A DNA stretch of 64,000 nucleotides from Fratercula arctica (taxonomy: Eukaryota > Chordata > Aves > Charadriiformes > Alcidae), in NCBI GenBank assembly GCA_947846985.1, contig CANTUZ010000012.1:25072135-25136134 (forward strand). The letters run 5' to 3'. The notes beneath the pieces were generated by a model. That model did not search any database, had not been told where the DNA came from, and saw only the letters and a list, made by a program, of their open reading frames with translations. A program made the translations under genes and the position numbers. Shown in pieces: positions 13,601 through 53,580 of this stretch. Each line of letters starts with the position of its first letter. The stretch's first letter is position 1.

Positions 13601-14685
13601 TGGGTTACTCATGCTACCTTCTAACAGCCCTTTGTATGTGATCTCTGCCTGTGAACCACTTCAGAGGAGCCATCAGCACACAGCTGTAGCTGTTCAGAGC
13701 AGTTACCATCACACGGTCACTCGTTTGTGTTTGTGATGTCTCTCAGCCAAGAGTGTCAGGTTGCAGGGGAAAGTACTGGCTGGGATGTCTACTGTAGATC
13801 AAGCTCTTGCCAAGGAAACCTGAATAAACCTTATAAAAACATTCTCTCCTTCCTATTTATCTTAGATTTTTGAAGTTATAACTATTTAATTTATCAAACT
13901 TGATCTATTGGAGTATTTACCTTGGATGCTGTTGTACTTGATGGTTTTGAGCAAAGAATTGACTAATTCATAATGACAGTTGAATGAAAAAAATTGCAGC
14001 ACCAGGAATTAAACTAAACAAACTCTTGATTTATTTATATTTTTAGCTACAAGCAAAAGCTTGAAGTTAAGTAATAGAGTGCTAGGTGCAATTTAAAAAA
14101 ATGGAAAGCAGAAAGGAACCAAAGCAAAAGAAAATTCCATAAATATAAGGAAAAACATACCCACCTGCTCCATCCGAACACTTTGGAGAAGAAAAGGGAG
14201 AAGAGATTGACATTGCTGTTGAATAGCATTCGTTTGATGACTCCTGAGCATTTCTTTATAAAAAGAGCATGTGAGTGTGGGGCCATCTCAGTTCAAGCTG
14301 CCTTACTCCTTCCCCGACAGTGCCTCCTGCTAGAAGTGCTCTGTCATGCAGCTAGCACCACTGCTGGCTTCGTGCCTGCGCTGTTTTGGCTTAGTGAAGC
14401 TCCTCACTACGAAGAGGAGCCTACAGGAAGGCTACGGAATGTATGCACCAAAGAAGAGATTTACAAGTACACAAAACTTAATCAATGGCACCGATATTCT
14501 TGAAACCAATATTCATTCATTTTGTTAATTTGTATGTACGGCAAGCCATTTGATTTGCAGAGGGCTGCTATTACCCTAACAGTGAAACAGACTTTTCCCT
14601 AATGAATAGGACTGAGACCACGGTTTCACACACGTTGTCATGTCATAATCATGCCTGTCACCCAGGTTTACACTAGGACAGCGGA
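10633..14685. other. intergenic sequence, no gene recognised
   Basis: AT-rich DNA without recognisable exons or repeats. Minor local features are a tandem TTCTTTAATAT duplication around 13125-13155 and an ATAT run at 12461-12471. Confidence 0.5.
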
Positions 14686-14874
14686 CTAGGCTTCAAGGTC
14701 TTTAAAACACAAAACAGCTAAGACCAAAAAAACTACTGTAGCCAAAACAACCACCTGTTTGTAGCGTAGGTTGTCATGAGTTGTAATGTTGTCTGGATAC
14801 ATATACCTACTGGGACAAGGAACTTTTCCTCCTTGTTTGGGCATAGGTGAGAAAAAAGGAGGAGTAACTTGCAT
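14686..14874 (-). other. unassigned 62-codon ORF with a C-terminal membrane segment
   Basis: I do not recognise this protein. The frame from ATG (14872-14874) to TAG encodes MQVTPPFFSPMPKQGGKVPC, then PSRYMYPDNITTHDNLRYKQ and VVVLATVVFLVLAVLCFKDL plus EA. About 17 hydrophobic residues precede a short charged end, preceded by an NIT sequon. Upstream on the minus strand is a pyrimidine tract with a branch-point-like TTTCTAAC, followed by GTTCAG directly before the ATG, resembling a splice acceptor. It could be the last exon of a small membrane protein gene, a tail-anchored microprotein, a decayed exon, or chance. It lies about 6.4 kb beyond the predicted PTPRC end on the same strand. Confidence 0.3.
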
Positions 14875-16074
14875 CTGAACTCTCTCATTTGTTAGAAACA
14901 AGAAAGAGAGACAGATGTCTCAGGAAACAGCAGCAATTGTACAGCACAGTATATAGTTTTGTCCTTCAACAAGAGACCAGAAAATGAGATGTGGTGCTTG
15001 TTAATACATTTCTGTGCAGCAGTGCACAGTTCATGACTTCAAGGGGTACTGAATTAGGAATGCAAGATTAACAAGCTTGAAACTGCGACTCTCACAGAAC
15101 ACTGTCAGAAAACAGTTCCTGCAAGATGGAGATGTTGAACACAAGATACCTGACTTGTGGCTATTTCTCTTCTATCTTGTCTAAGATGAACTTTCAAATT
15201 AAAACGTCATCTGACCAAATGATGGGAGGACTCACTTAGGGTGCAGATGTAGCTCACACATCAGAAATACACACGAGCATCCTATCTGTAAGTCGATGAA
15301 CAGCTAACTTGCTTTTCTCTCACCTCTATATACTTAACACAACTTCAAATTCTGCACAATCATAAACTAACAGTTTTTATCAATAAAGTTTCAAGTTTTA
15401 GTGCAAATATTCGGTTGGCACTCTGTGGCATTGATTTTACAAGGGTCAATGGATTTCCTGTCATCTAAACATATAAGACCAAATGTATCATCAGCCTTCA
15501 GAAATGACATCCCGTGATACAACATTTCAGCTGCTGAGACACCGTGCCGACATGTCCTACCTTACCAACCTGGTATGAGGTCTTCATGAGTCAGTGTGCC
15601 ACAGGCTCCAACAAATGCCATGCCATGAAAAGTAATCAACCTCTGCCAGGTAGCATGGGCACTTTACACAGCCAGCAACTCCAAAGTGGAGTCCAAGACC
15701 ATAAGAAAGAAGATGTAACAGAAACTTGTACCTTGACTTAGGCTAGGAAACGAGGCATTAAGGTAAGGAGCCCTGCACAGACTTACTGTGCAGGTCTACC
15801 TGTACCTGTCCATGCTAATGGCTGAGCATGACTTACCACCATGACTCCTTGGCCTCAGACCTGCTTCATCACTTCCTACCTGGCTGGCGAACAGTCAACT
15901 GCTGTCTGATGCTGGTTACTGTCACCAGACCTGCTCTGCTCACCTTATTTGGGCACTGTAGGACTTTGCCCATGTGGGTGCCATCGCTCCTCTGCCTGCT
16001 TTGCTTCACCCTTGAGCTGGGCTCCGCTTCCCTGGCAGGGCAGCTGGCTCTTGCTGCTTCCTGGCACCCAGGAT

Positions 16075-16097
16075 GGGGGGGGGAAAGGGGCAGGGAG
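16075..16097 (+). other. G-run cluster, possible G-quadruplex
   Basis: Runs of nine, four and three G are closely spaced (GGGGGGGGGAAAGGGGCAGGG). The stretch is in unannotated intergenic DNA. Confidence 0.4.
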
Positions 16098-16825
16098 GAT
16101 GTGTATAGAGACTGGGATGGGACAGGAAGGCTGTTGCAGAAAACAAATAGCTCTTCAAGTCAACAAACTGCTGTATATCCCAAATAGTAAGAAAACCTAG
16201 AAAGTTGATATAAATATTCAAACAAGAAGAGGCCACCATTCAGTAACTGAAGCAAGAGCTGTAAAAGAAAAGGCAGAGACTTTGACTAATTGGACTGTGG
16301 AGATGAGAGTAGGGCTATCCGTGGGTGGGGGCGGAGCTGCGAGCCCTGCCCGCCCGGCCTGGCCACAGAAAGTCTTTCCACTGTGACTGGAGCAGGGCAA
16401 GGCACTATTTGGTAGTGGAAATGCCTCGCCTTCTTTGGAAGGAGGCATAACTCTTTATGGAATAATTTATTAATGCCATTTAAGAAATTGAATTCCTGTT
16501 CCATGAGAATTTTATTTATGTTAAATCAATACATGAAGTCAGAATTTCATTTCATTGCTGAATAGATATTATATTAAGAAAGCAGCACAGAAAAAAGAAA
16601 CAATGGTACTGAACTGCTCTAGTCTTGAAGTGGTTTCAGTGACATAATGATATAATAAAAATAATACATTTAAATATTTCAGAAAAGAGTAGCAGTAAAA
16701 GGAAGTACAGTGCTAAACTTAGAACAAGACAGTTATTCTCAAAACGACACATTTACATTAGTAAAATAGGATTAAATGATTCATACTTTCTTTATTCCCC
16801 CCCAAAAAATAATCAAAACTGATAC

Positions 16826-16855
16826 TTCTTGCCAAATGTCTGCATTTGGCAAGAA
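16826..16855. repeat. perfect 13-bp hairpin with 4-nt loop
   Basis: TTCTTGCCAAATG and CATTTGGCAAGAA are exact reverse complements separated by TCTG. The half-sites GCCAAA/TTTGGC resemble a widely spaced NFI palindrome. No terminator or RNA context is evident. Confidence 0.6.
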
Positions 16856-19800
16856 CTCTATCTTCCAGTGATAACTTTCTATGGTAATTTTTTTACCATT
16901 TTTTCTCTGCAGTTGAAGAACATGCACATTGACTTCTATGGCAACACCAGGAGAGCTGAAAAATAATCTTTTAGTAGGCACTGATGCCAGCACTGATTTA
17001 GTCTATGACAACATGAGCATTCTGTATGCATGCATGCAGTCTCCTGTACCTCATCTGTAGTTTGCTTTTTGCAAATTGATTTTTGAAAACCTGTCTTATG
17101 AAGCCCATCAGCCACACAATCCAGTATTGTTTCAGTGCTGTATTGCCCCGTAAAAAAGTTAGCAGAGGCCCACCACGTCATCCCTGTTTCTCCTATTTTT
17201 CTTTTTTTACTGAGCAGCTGCCAAGTCAACAACTCCCCAACTTCTGGTTGGGAATGTGAACACACACTTAAGGCTATGAATGACACACACACCCAAACTA
17301 TCGAGGCTAAGTATGTAGAGTTTGGCTAAAGCACACACACATGCTCTGAACTAGTGCTTGGTCTTGGATAGACACAATCTCTGCAGTTCTGTATAAACAA
17401 ATGTCATCTTCGTTACCTCAAATGGCTCCGCGTTACTGAAATGGAGCAAGCTGAATGCATTGCAGTAGTTCTCTGAGCAGAGCAGAAGGCATTTGAAGAG
17501 TTTCAGCACAGCCTGGCGGGTAAACTCTGAAAATACACCAAGTCCACCCCAAGGACTCTGTGGAGTCTTGGTATGTGCAAGGTCTGGGTCTCCACTACTG
17601 CCAGGCAAGGTCAGGCTGTCATGAGGTTTCATCTCCAAAACGAGAAATTCAATACTGAGCGCTAAAATTGGCCCAAAGTAAATTTCCTCTTTATTTTTTC
17701 CTTCGTATGTTAGACTGTCACACTTACGACTACATTAGTACTGCCAGCCACGGTGGTGTGCAGCTGTAGTATTCAAGAGACAACCCAGCTGTAAATAGTT
17801 ATATGCTTATTCCTCTGAAAAAGGTCTATTATGTCAATTTTAAAAATTCAGCAACAATTGGCATTGCTGATGCTGAGGACATAACTATTTAATAAAATCC
17901 TGTTTTTCACTAAGGTTAAAACTATGAGACTACTATTTTACCATAATTTGTACTAAGTATCCTTCCTAAATAATTATTTTTTTGTCCCTAGGAAAGAAAT
18001 CTTCTAATATAAATTTGCTAGGTACATCTTCCTTTCATTTGCATTGAAAAGGAAGACTGACTTACAAAGCTTTTGTATAAAAATTTATTTCTACCTTGCT
18101 GCACCTTTAAAATTATTGGATTCTGTTCTTCTTCAGAAGACTTATTTTTTTTCTGAAGTAGAGTTGATGCATATAGATATGTGCTGTACTCTGTAACTGA
18201 AACTTTCCTTTTCTTCTATTTTGGTTTTCCCTAGTCTAAAACACAGCACGCTGGTTCTTGGCGAGCAGTTGCTTTATGTAGGGAATAGCTGGGGTACAGC
18301 TGTGTAGAGCCCTCAGGGAATTTCTGATATTCTTTTAGAGGCAATCTGGAGAATGTACAACGTCAAAAAACCTGGGCCTTTACAAAAGCAAGATGCCTTG
18401 TCAAAGAGATAGGCATTGCTACTGCAGAGTTTTTCTGAGGAATGTTAAATAAAAGGTATAATTTCCAGCTTAATGAGACACCTGTCTTGAGCCACTATTC
18501 TTTCTTACTTTCTTCGCCATCTCACACAAACAAATGACTCATGATGTTGATATTTCACTCCCCTTTGTAGCTCCCGGCTTCAACTCTGCCATGTGTCACA
18601 GACTGGCTAGCTGGCTCTGCTTGCGCCTCTCACGCAAGATTTAACTTGGGTTTCCCATCCTGCAGCAAAGCTCGAAACCCCCTGCTTTCTACACTCCTCT
18701 GGCAAACTTTACCCCCCTCCCAGGTGATATCCTAATGGTGGCAGTGAGAGATCAGGCAGGTGGAGACCCTCTGGGCCTGGTCCAGCCTCTCGGTCTCCTG
18801 CATGTGGCCACCAGCTCTTTCCCAGCATATCAGTTTAGAGCGAGGAGAAGGAAGTGCTCCCTTCCCCAGCGGGAGAGAGCTCCCTGCAGCTGGGGGCTCT
18901 GACAGCATCAGCTGCCTCAGCTGAGGGAGGGTTCATGGACACCAGCTGCATCTATGGGTTGGAAAAGGAGCAGGCACAAACGTGCCCCGCAAGAGCCCAA
19001 ACGCGGCAGTGGAACATGGGGTGTGGGAAAGCAGCAGGGCTTTTGTCATCTCCTTGAACAGCATCCCTGACCACCACGGCTCAGTGCACTGGCCATTTTT
19101 TGGCCATTTATCTCAAGAATCATGACGTGGCTGATATTCCTAATATACAGTCTCTGAAAAAGATTTTAATGCAACTACCTTTTTTCATTACAGAGCACAA
19201 GAAACTTATAAAAATCTAAACAAAAGCGAACACTCAGTTCATTCCCCCACTGCGGTTACCTGACAAGAAGAATCTTGTGGAGAATCTGGGATCCTTCCTC
19301 TTCCTGTCTTCCCACACTGGACTCCACTAACACAGCACTGTCACTTTTCCATACCTGGCAAACTGTGTCAGCAATCCAGTCCCTTTGGTCACATGAGCCC
19401 TTGATTACCCTCATTTGTTGCTCAAAGTTCTCTCCCAGCTGATCTCTTGCTTAGTTACTTTTATCCAGGACTTCAGATTATAAAACGCTTTCAAACAACA
19501 GCTAGCTCTTAGCTTAAGGCAGTGGTTAGCAGCCTTTCTGCAGCTTAGATCTACCTGATAAAATTTTTGCACCTTCCTTTGCATGTCTGTTTCTCAGCTT
19601 TTAGGCCATGCCATCTCCAGCCTGCTGCGATGATGCTGTTGCCCTAACAAAGCCAGGCCAGTTTCCTAGCAAAGCTTATAATCTTGGGCTTCATGCCTCA
19701 CCTGTAATATGCTTCACTGCATTCCTGGGAGACATAAAATTAAGCCTCCAAGTGAATAAGCCAAGTGACTATGGAGCATCCATCATAATGACCTTCTTCT

Positions 19801-21289
19801 ACAAGCTCTGTGTCACCACCTTGTGGTGTGATGTGGTCAAATGACAATAGAGAGGGCAAAAAAACATCCCTGGTACATACATAGAGAGTTCCTAGAAGCA
19901 ATTGGAACTTCTAAACTATGTTAAGACAGGTTCCCTCAATTGTCACACTGGGATTTAATGAGATTTAATTGTATGAAGTGTTATTTAATTTGAAAATAAT
20001 TAAACGCTAAGAGCTCAGGTTATCCCATTGTGACTATATGGAACTTTATGCCAAAAGTGGTTTACACTACGCACATGAGGGCAGTTTTAACGTAAGGCTC
20101 TGTTTTTCCAATCGGGCTAATAATTAAGACATGCATGAGGCAAAATTTAACATAGTTCAGGACTTTTCTTTCAATATACATTCACAAATCAAGTGTTAAC
20201 CTGTCAGGCATTTTTTTTAAAAAAAATATGCAGTCAAAAGAACATAGAAATCAGTCTAGAAAACAATTTAAGCAAAACAAAATCCTCCAGAATTTTTACA
20301 GCCCAGGTGCTGCAGGATCTTAAAAAGCTGCAGAACCATTTTTCAGGGAACTGAAGTGCATGAGTGCCCTCAGATTTACACAAATGAAAATTTGTGCCTA
20401 ATTTTTGGTTTGGGAAACATTTTCTGTTATTCCTAAAAGTGTGACTATTCTCTGTCTCCACTACTAAGCTACTTTTAGTAGCTGAACTGCCCGCTTTATT
20501 CTACTACCTGAACGAGCTAGAGAGGCTTTACGGCAGCCAAGTCTCAGAAGAAGAAAAATAAATTAGTTCTCTGTTGTCCCGTGAGCACCAGTGAGTGGAT
20601 CTGCATCCAAGGCTCTTTTGATCTTCAAAAAAAAATTGCAATTTTGACATGTTCCTCTAAAAATACCGACCAGGCTTTGGGCATACAACTTTTTTTGGTT
20701 ATCTTCACATTTTGCCTCAAGAGCTTTTTCTCCACAGGTGGCCCCCTCAGCTTTGTTAGTCTATCACTTAGCACAGCTTCACCTGAAAAGGCAGTTCGGC
20801 TGGCAGTCGATGGGAACCCACTGCCTCTGTCACTGTTTGCTGCCACTTACTCAAGCAATACTGCCAGGAAGTGCTTGTCTGTGCTGATAACTGTAAGTGA
20901 AATATTTGATCTAGAGTAACAGCAAAATTAAATTAATGTTTTAACCAAGTGTGACTGTGCGTGTTGTTTACATGGCTCTCTAAGTATTTTCAATTATGTT
21001 TTGTAAAGAGAGATGAGGAGTATGCAGTGATAAAGTAGGAGGACTGAATCTGTTGAGTGACTCTTCCTTTAATGACTTTGAGCAAAATAAAAATGAAATT
21101 TCCTTCCTCTATGAGAGAATCATGACACTTACCTGGGTTTATCCACAGTTTTACAAGAATTAAATGGTATGTTTTCCTACTGAAATTTGTAAATTTTATC
21201 AACAGATGGGATAGGACAATATTCTGTTCATTTAGCAGAAAATTATCAGTTTGCAGAGTCCAATAGAAGGAAATAATTCCCACCTTGTC

Positions 21290-22289
21290 AATTATTAATT
21301 ATCTTTTTATTTGTCCTAGAGACAGCAGGCTAAAATCCAGCAAGAAATAGTAAAAATATCACACCTGTAACTTACAACACCACATAATGAAAAAAAAAAA
21401 AAAAATCCTGTACCAATTAAAATCTACAAGGCTTGGAGGAAAAACATCTAAGTATTTTCCAATTCTGAAAACAGGTCAGATGCATTCATGGAAGCAGTCC
21501 CTTTAAATAACAGTAAGCATAAGAAATAGATGTGCAAGCATGCAGTATTTTAAGCTGTAAGAGTAAACAGAATGTGTTTTCTATCAGAATTGTTTCAACC
21601 ATTCAAATGCCGATCTCCAAACTCTTCTTTGAGTCTAACATTGAAATCTCAGATTAATATATGTGGAGCAACAAGGACACCTTGAGGCAAGTTAGAAAAC
21701 TGCAAAAATTTCTATTCCACATTGATATGGGAGGACTTACAGATTTTCCATAAAGCTGAATTCCTCGGAATTGCCACATGATGTAAATGATAAGCTCTTA
21801 AAACTGTTTGCCAAAGTCCCACAGATTCCACAGGGTATTATTAAAGCAGTGCTTGGTCATCACTCCTGAAATGCTACAATGTATGCTTACCAATTAGGTT
21901 AATGTACTTGCTAATAGTTTTGAAGACAGACCTGTTTCTGCAACACACTGATCTTGTTCTGAGTTGCTTTTCTCCTTGTCACAGAAGTCAAAAAACTTTC
22001 TTCCCACTGCTCAGCATAGTATTATACTGTACATATTTTTAAAAGAAAAAGTATAAAAATAGTGAAAAGGTTTCTGAAGAAGTATTAAATGCAAATCTAC
22101 ACCAAAATTAAACTTCCACAGTTCTTCGTTGCTCTCTACAAGTTTCAAGTATTCCTTTAAATTTGTACCTTTGAAAAACTGATATAAGAATAAACATTTT
22201 CAAAAAAAAAAAAAAGGTGGGAAGAGGAAGAACCCTTACTAGATATTTTGCACGTGACAAAGCACTTTTTTTTTTTTTTAGTATAGCCT
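21290..22289 (-). other. PTPRC: probable PTPRC 3' UTR
   Basis: Sequence after the stop codon is AT-rich with A- and T-runs and no reading frame. The first canonical minus-strand AATAAA I see lies at about 21306-21311, with GT-richer sequence shortly downstream, so cleavage is likely near 21285-21295. The exact end is inferred, and a more distal signal (about 20498) is possible. Confidence 0.5.
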
Positions 22290-50759
<28,470 letters not shown>

Positions 50760-51692
50760 CTGCACAGTGGGGAAAAAATACCATCAGGTGAGCAATGCGT
50801 GAAGGTGAGAGGTTCATCTATAGTAGAAAAAGGCCAATGGTTTGTATGGCTTTCTCTGAACCATGTTTCTCAGGACAGATTTGACTGGGGGATACATTTT
50901 TATGTTTAACAATGTATTTTGCAATACCAAGAAGCTAAAACCCTCAAAATCTTTCACATCATCACAAAGCAGTGTATACAAGTACAAGCAATATCAACAA
51001 ATAGAGTGCGACTTTTTGCTGAATGAAGAATGACCTTATTGGTAAGAAGAGCTACCAGCACTGATTCTGTTGTCAAGAAAAATCCTACCTGTCTATAATC
51101 TTCACTATAAAAGAGCTGGAAAGCCAGGCCTAGGCATTCCTGGAAGCTGGTTACTTTGCCTAATATTAATTTCTAAATGGCAGCACCCTTCCTGGACCAT
51201 CCTGCTGATATTTAAGAATCTCTCCAAATAACTCTTATGTCCAGGTTATAAATTACCTCCTGACATGAGCTGGGAGCTATGATCTTTTCACACCTATAAA
51301 AACAACCCTCATTTTTACACTCTGCTATGAAATCCTGACCCAAAACATTTTGCATTTGTGCAATGTAAAATTTCTGTTGCGAGAGAGAGAGACAAAAATA
51401 AATGGCAATGGCTGGAACCATGAGTTTGTTCTCATCACTATATCCTTTACTCATTTAGAGGATTAGAAGCTTCTGCTTTGGCATAAGAATCCTGAAAGCC
51501 ATCCCGAAAACATGCTTGTTCCCTCAAGATGTCTCTCTCTAACACCGCCTGCTATGCTTTCAGCAAGGAATAAACTTCCACTTGTTCACACATTTCTTGC
51601 TGTGACTGTCCACAAACTTTCATCTGCCTGTTTGGCTCTTCCTTTCTCTCCCTTTTTCTACTAGTTCTTTTCCACTATGTGTCTTTCCTGGA

Positions 51693-51720
51693 ATTTTTTT
51701 TTTTTTTTTTTTTTTTTTTT
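51693..51720. repeat. poly(T) run of 28
   Basis: An uninterrupted 28-base T homopolymer on the plus strand. It could be the tail of a minus-strand retrotransposed sequence, but no AATAAA or recognisable body is attached. Confidence 0.9.
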
Positions 51721-53494
51721 GGTCATGTGTGTTTTTCAGACAGTACTTCCCTATTTACAATTTCTCTGTTACTTCCGCTTCCCTACATGGTACTTCACAA
51801 CTGTCGTAGCTCTACTCTTTTGAAAATGAACTCCTTCAGCCTTTAAAACAAAAATCCAGGTTTATGTGAAAAACTGCAATACTTATGAAGGATACATGTT
51901 CTGTTGCCCTTTACATGCAACAGGGTCAAAACCATGTCTCTCATCTCTGACACAGAAGCTCAACATAGGCAGATCACCTGGGACTCCAAAGATTTTCTCC
52001 TTATCGACCTAACAAGCAGCAGCCCACGTGTTGGCTGGCCGATAGCCACCATGGATTCCGCACCCCGTATGGACAGTTCAGAAGACCAACAACAGCCATC
52101 AAAAAAAGCACGAGCAGTGACAACAAAGTCACCTGTAGAGAGTGAGCAATTTCTTTACACTCCAAACTGTCAAGAAATGTGTATAAGGCATGATATAAAA
52201 ATGAATGTAAACAAAAGCTAAAATCTTGTAAATACTTTTCTAGTGAGTAGTTGAATTTGTTGTGGACTGTACATTGTTCCAGATATCTTCCTATATATTA
52301 AAATTGGAAAAAGCCAGTAGTCTGATATTTTAAAGAAAAAGTACCAACAGAAGTCACACGAAGCTTGGCTAAAACTAATAGTGCAGAGCTAGCTACTTCA
52401 TCCTTCATTTATAGAAGTGGGGAGGTGTGTTGCCTAAAACCTGGTCCATGAGATGAGGACATGGGCCTGCCTATAGTTTGTCTGAAATCATATGAAACTG
52501 TCAAAATAAAATTGCTCTTAATTGTAAGAATATAATCTGTAAAAAATGTGGTACACTGACAGCAGAATAATACCATGGTTAAGAAGCCACTAGAGTAAAA
52601 GCACTAGTATCTTAACCCATTTTTCTATATATATCTCCACTGAAACACGGGACCACGTATATTCTTCAGAGCTACAGAATGTTAGCAGATGAAGCTTCCT
52701 AACCTGAGAGATGTTACAGATAAGAAACAAAACCATAGATGACCTTTTGAATTATCAATGTATCTTCAGCATCTGAAATCTCCGGTAAGGACTGGAACAT
52801 ATATTAACAGCAATTGTATAATGTAACTGTATACATTAAACTGCCAAGGAATCTTGTAAAAGCTAACATGTATATTCATTCGTATTTTCCATGAGCAATT
52901 CATTTTCAATATATCTTCATGTTTTTTTAAATTTGGTGTTTTAAAGCAGGAATTTGGTCACTCTAAATTCCACAATATGTTTTTTCTTTCTTCAACTGGC
53001 TTATCAACTGAAGAACCAATTATTCCCCCTCCTTCCCAAATCTTACTCTGGTTGAACACTTTAAATGTACCTCAAGCTCAAAATTAACTTTCTGTGAGCA
53101 TCTACACAGATCAACTTTCACTTAAATAACTGTTTCCAAGAAAAGAATGAAAGGAGTTGCAGAAAAATTCCTAAATGAAACACTGCTCAGAGATCCGTGA
53201 AACATTTAGAAATATTTGTTTCTATTTATGGATCTCTAATGCAAACGTGATGGAGACAAAAATATATCTTTCAAGATTCTCTCTTCCAAGTGAAGTAACA
53301 TAACATGAGCAAAAGAGGGCTCAAAAGGTTGTCACTGTGTTGTATTTATGATTGCCGAAATTCACTTCCTTAAGATTCCTGTTAAAGTCGTTTTCCCCAT
53401 CTTCTCCCTTGTAAAGTTAGAAATAATGCTACCAGCTTAAATATGACGTGAGCTTTATTGCTCACTCCCAGTGACAGAGGCTAAATGTTACACA

Positions 53495-53580
53495 CGATCA
53501 CAGAACTCAAGGCTGGAAGAGACTGTCTAGTCCAGCTGCCCTCCTCAGGCCAGCGCCAACTAGAGCAGATCACTTCTTAA
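53495..53580 (-). mobile_element. short CR1 3'-end scrap
   Basis: The plus strand reads GATCACAGAACTCAAGGCTG, then GAAGAGACTGTCTAGTCCAG, the reverse complement of the CR1 3' terminal segment near the tail. Only about 85 bp can be aligned by eye. It lies in the 5' region of PTPRC. Confidence 0.7.

Larger units (their letters stand above)
14902..21289. other. intergenic sequence downstream of PTPRC
   Basis: Mostly AT-rich DNA with two GC-richer patches (about 15830-16120 and 18550-19060), the G-run cluster at 16075 and the hairpin at 16826. A minus-strand frame at 16781-16993 has a CAG after a T-tract and an AATAAA near its end, but no recognisable protein. No gene is called. Confidence 0.45.

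Noticed and set aside
16781..16993. Minus-strand 70-codon frame with an AATAAA near its end
   Set aside because: Contains the perfect hairpin sequence, has no recognisable domain and only an isolated acceptor-like CAG.
1..21289. Search for miR-181a/b, known to lie downstream of PTPRC in vertebrates
   Set aside because: No match to the mature miR-181 sequence was seen on either strand by eye; it is probably further away than this window.
51212..51454. Minus-strand frame with MVPAIAIYFCLSLSQQ, a signal-peptide-like start
   Set aside because: The hydrophobic stretch is produced by a TC-rich tract and no suitable donor follows in phase 1; not resembling the CD45 leader.
52322..52402. Minus-strand MKDEVASSALLVLAKLRVTSV followed by a GT in phase 1, considered as a leader exon
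   Set aside because: The donor GTACTT is poor, the N-terminus is acidic and the similarity to CD45 is not convincing.
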